A stretch of 64,000 nucleotides of DNA, taken from assembly GCF_009909615.1 (NCBI RefSeq), contig NZ_WWNE01000005.1, forward strand, positions 248,334-312,333, read 5' to 3'. The notes under the pieces are model-generated. The model was given only the letters and a program-made list of their open reading frames with translations, did not search any database and was not told where the DNA came from. Made by a program: the position numbers and the translations under genes. Shown in pieces: positions 63,104 to 64,000 of the stretch (positions within the stretch are counted from its first letter, which is position 1; every line of letters begins with the position of its first letter). This DNA is from Acidiluteibacter ferrifornacis (GTDB lineage Bacteria > Bacteroidota > Bacteroidia > Flavobacteriales_E > Vicingaceae).

Positions 63104-63304
63104 TTACCCTTTTTTTCGAATGATCATGACTAAACCAATCAAAAAGATGATTCCACTAACAATGAGTGGTGTCCAATCAGCTTTGCTCACTGCTATATCA
63201 ATGCCTAAGAAGCTAAAGCTTTCTGAATCTTGAATCGCTTGGAAGCCGAATAATAGGGTTCCAACTAGTCCAATAATTAATAAAATGGTTCCAACAGCTT
63301 TCAT
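63104..63304 (-). CDS. Small two-helix membrane protein
   Basis: 66 residues. MKAVGTILLIIGLVGTLLFG and PLIVSGIIFLIGLVMII are membrane helices separated by a short soluble loop, with a basic end (RKKG). Such small proteins, near DUF3185 in layout, are common in Bacteroidota. Function unknown. Confidence 0.7.
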   Translation of the reverse strand: MKAVGTILLIIGLVGTLLFGFQAIQDSESFSFLGIDIAVSKADWTPLIVSGIIFLIGLVMIIRKKG

Positions 63305-63438
63305 AATTTAAGTTTTAAGGTTTTGTAAACTACAAGATAATAAAAAATTAAAAGCGCTGATAAAGGGACTTATAAATCAAAGGGGCATTGTAATTTTTAG
63401 GCTACAACATGTTGAGTATTGATGTAAATGCTTCACTA

Positions 63439-64000
63439 TTACTGCAAGAAGTAAAAGGCAACTTTAACGGCGACTCTTTCAAATTGAGCATCTTCAAAAG
63501 ATGCGAATACTCCCGCGTCCATCAAATAAAAGATTTGGGTTAACGAAAGTCCTAACTCTGCATAATGAATGTTTCGATCGGAGTACAGGTAGCCAAACTC
63601 CAACTTTTCATCCATATTGGTTCTGTTCAAAAACGGTAGAAATTTCAACAATAAGTGGTCATTTTCAATCGAAAAATGACTTTCTAGGTAGTAATCTTTG
63701 GTATTAAATCCATAGTAATCCAACAATCGAAACCCATTGATTTTAGGATTGTCAATCACAAAAGTAGGGGCTGTATTGAAATTCTGATAATCGGCAAAAT
63801 AGATGGAATTGGTATTGAAAAAACGACCTGCTTCAAAATAGTAGTTCACCTTATCCAACAGTAGGAAAGGAAAGGTCTGCTGCACCGAAATTTTAATCAA
63901 ATCGTAGTCTGCTTGGCTATTGAATACGTTTTCAATCCCTTTTCGATAACCGATTCCAAAAGTAGGGTAGTTGGACTCTAAAAGCACCTTTTGATTGTCT
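63439..64000 (-). CDS. DUF5686-family outer-membrane protein (C-terminal part)
   Basis: The frame stays open past base 64000, and the GTG at 63987 is not a true start. The visible 187 residues are the C-terminal barrel portion of the DUF5686/carboxypeptidase-regulatory-like family: NYPTFGIGYRKGI, YYFEAGRFFNTNSIYFADYQNF, NGFRLLDYYGFNTKDYYLESH and the end VAVKVAFYFLQ. DUF5686 proteins are large outer-membrane proteins of unknown function in Bacteroidota. Confidence 0.85.
   Translation of the reverse strand, partial: DNQKVLLESNYPTFGIGYRKGIENVFNSQADYDLIKISVQQTFPFLLLDKVNYYFEAGRFFNTNSIYFADYQNFNTAPTFVIDNPKINGFRLLDYYGFNTKDYYLESHFSIENDHLLLKFLPFLNRTNMDEKLEFGYLYSDRNIHYAELGLSLTQIFYLMDAGVFASFEDAQFERVAVKVAFYFLQ

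Noticed and set aside
1-64000. CRISPR array, prophage, insertion sequence, rRNA or tRNA genes
   Set aside because: No regularly spaced identical repeats, no transposase or phage structural genes, and no recognisable tRNA or rRNA sequence. The two long protein-repeat arrays are coding and diverged.

Overview
This AT-rich window looks like the chromosome of a free-living, aerobic member of the Bacteroidota, most likely Flavobacteriales. The evidence is type IX secretion C-terminal sorting domains (YPNPS-type), a TonB-dependent receptor with a carboxypeptidase-regulatory N-terminus, a LytTR regulator, DUF5686 and DUF6132 proteins, TAnnTTTG-type -7 boxes, weak Shine-Dalgarno sequences and frequent TTG starts. 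No rRNA, tRNA, CRISPR array, insertion sequence or prophage was seen.

Layout. 1-9.1 kb: the end of a PP-loop ATPase, then a giant secreted protein with 21 TPR-like repeats, tightly followed by a BtuFCD/FecBCD-type ABC importer. 9.1-20.5 kb: a redox operon (TlpA-like, SCO, lipoprotein), an alpha/beta hydrolase, RF3, O6-alkylguanine-DNA alkyltransferase, several envelope proteins, and a two-gene potassium channel/LytTR operon. 20.5-30.3 kb: DUF4197 lipoprotein, SbtA-like and SulP-like anion transporters around Sua5, isocitrate dehydrogenase and a LysR regulator, then Rrf2, pirin, a Crp/Fnr-fold regulator and thioredoxin. 30.3-37 kb: T9SS cargo proteins, including a tandem paralogue pair, and a compact rhodanese operon. 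37-46.8 kb: AlkB/MscS/ion-channel operon, TPR/barrel pair, NDH-2, RibBA with an EEP phosphatase-family protein, RuvX and a DUF3298 lipoprotein. 46.8-58.6 kb: TonB receptor, MprF-like membrane protein, a double SiaB-like GHKL protein, a 30-repeat MORN protein, and an M16 peptidase pair (one active, one lacking the zinc motif).

58.9-63.06 kb is different in character. About 4 kb of unfamiliar genes (a possible DUF2971-like protein, a lipoprotein with a duplicated WPxDxxTQxYW motif, a PUA-like protein with an internal membrane/lipobox segment, and two small membrane coiled-coil proteins) lie on one strand. They are separated by two long imperfect palindromes and bracketed by two near-identical direct repeats of about 140 bp starting exactly 4000 bp apart. 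I read this as an accessory, cassette-like island and the best candidate for an undescribed, possibly defence-related, system. That function is inference. The window ends inside a DUF5686 outer-membrane protein gene.

Many genes form short operons with 1-4 nt gaps or 4-11 nt overlaps. Several starts were moved from the longest reading frame to a downstream ATG or TTG that gives a normal N-terminus or signal peptide.
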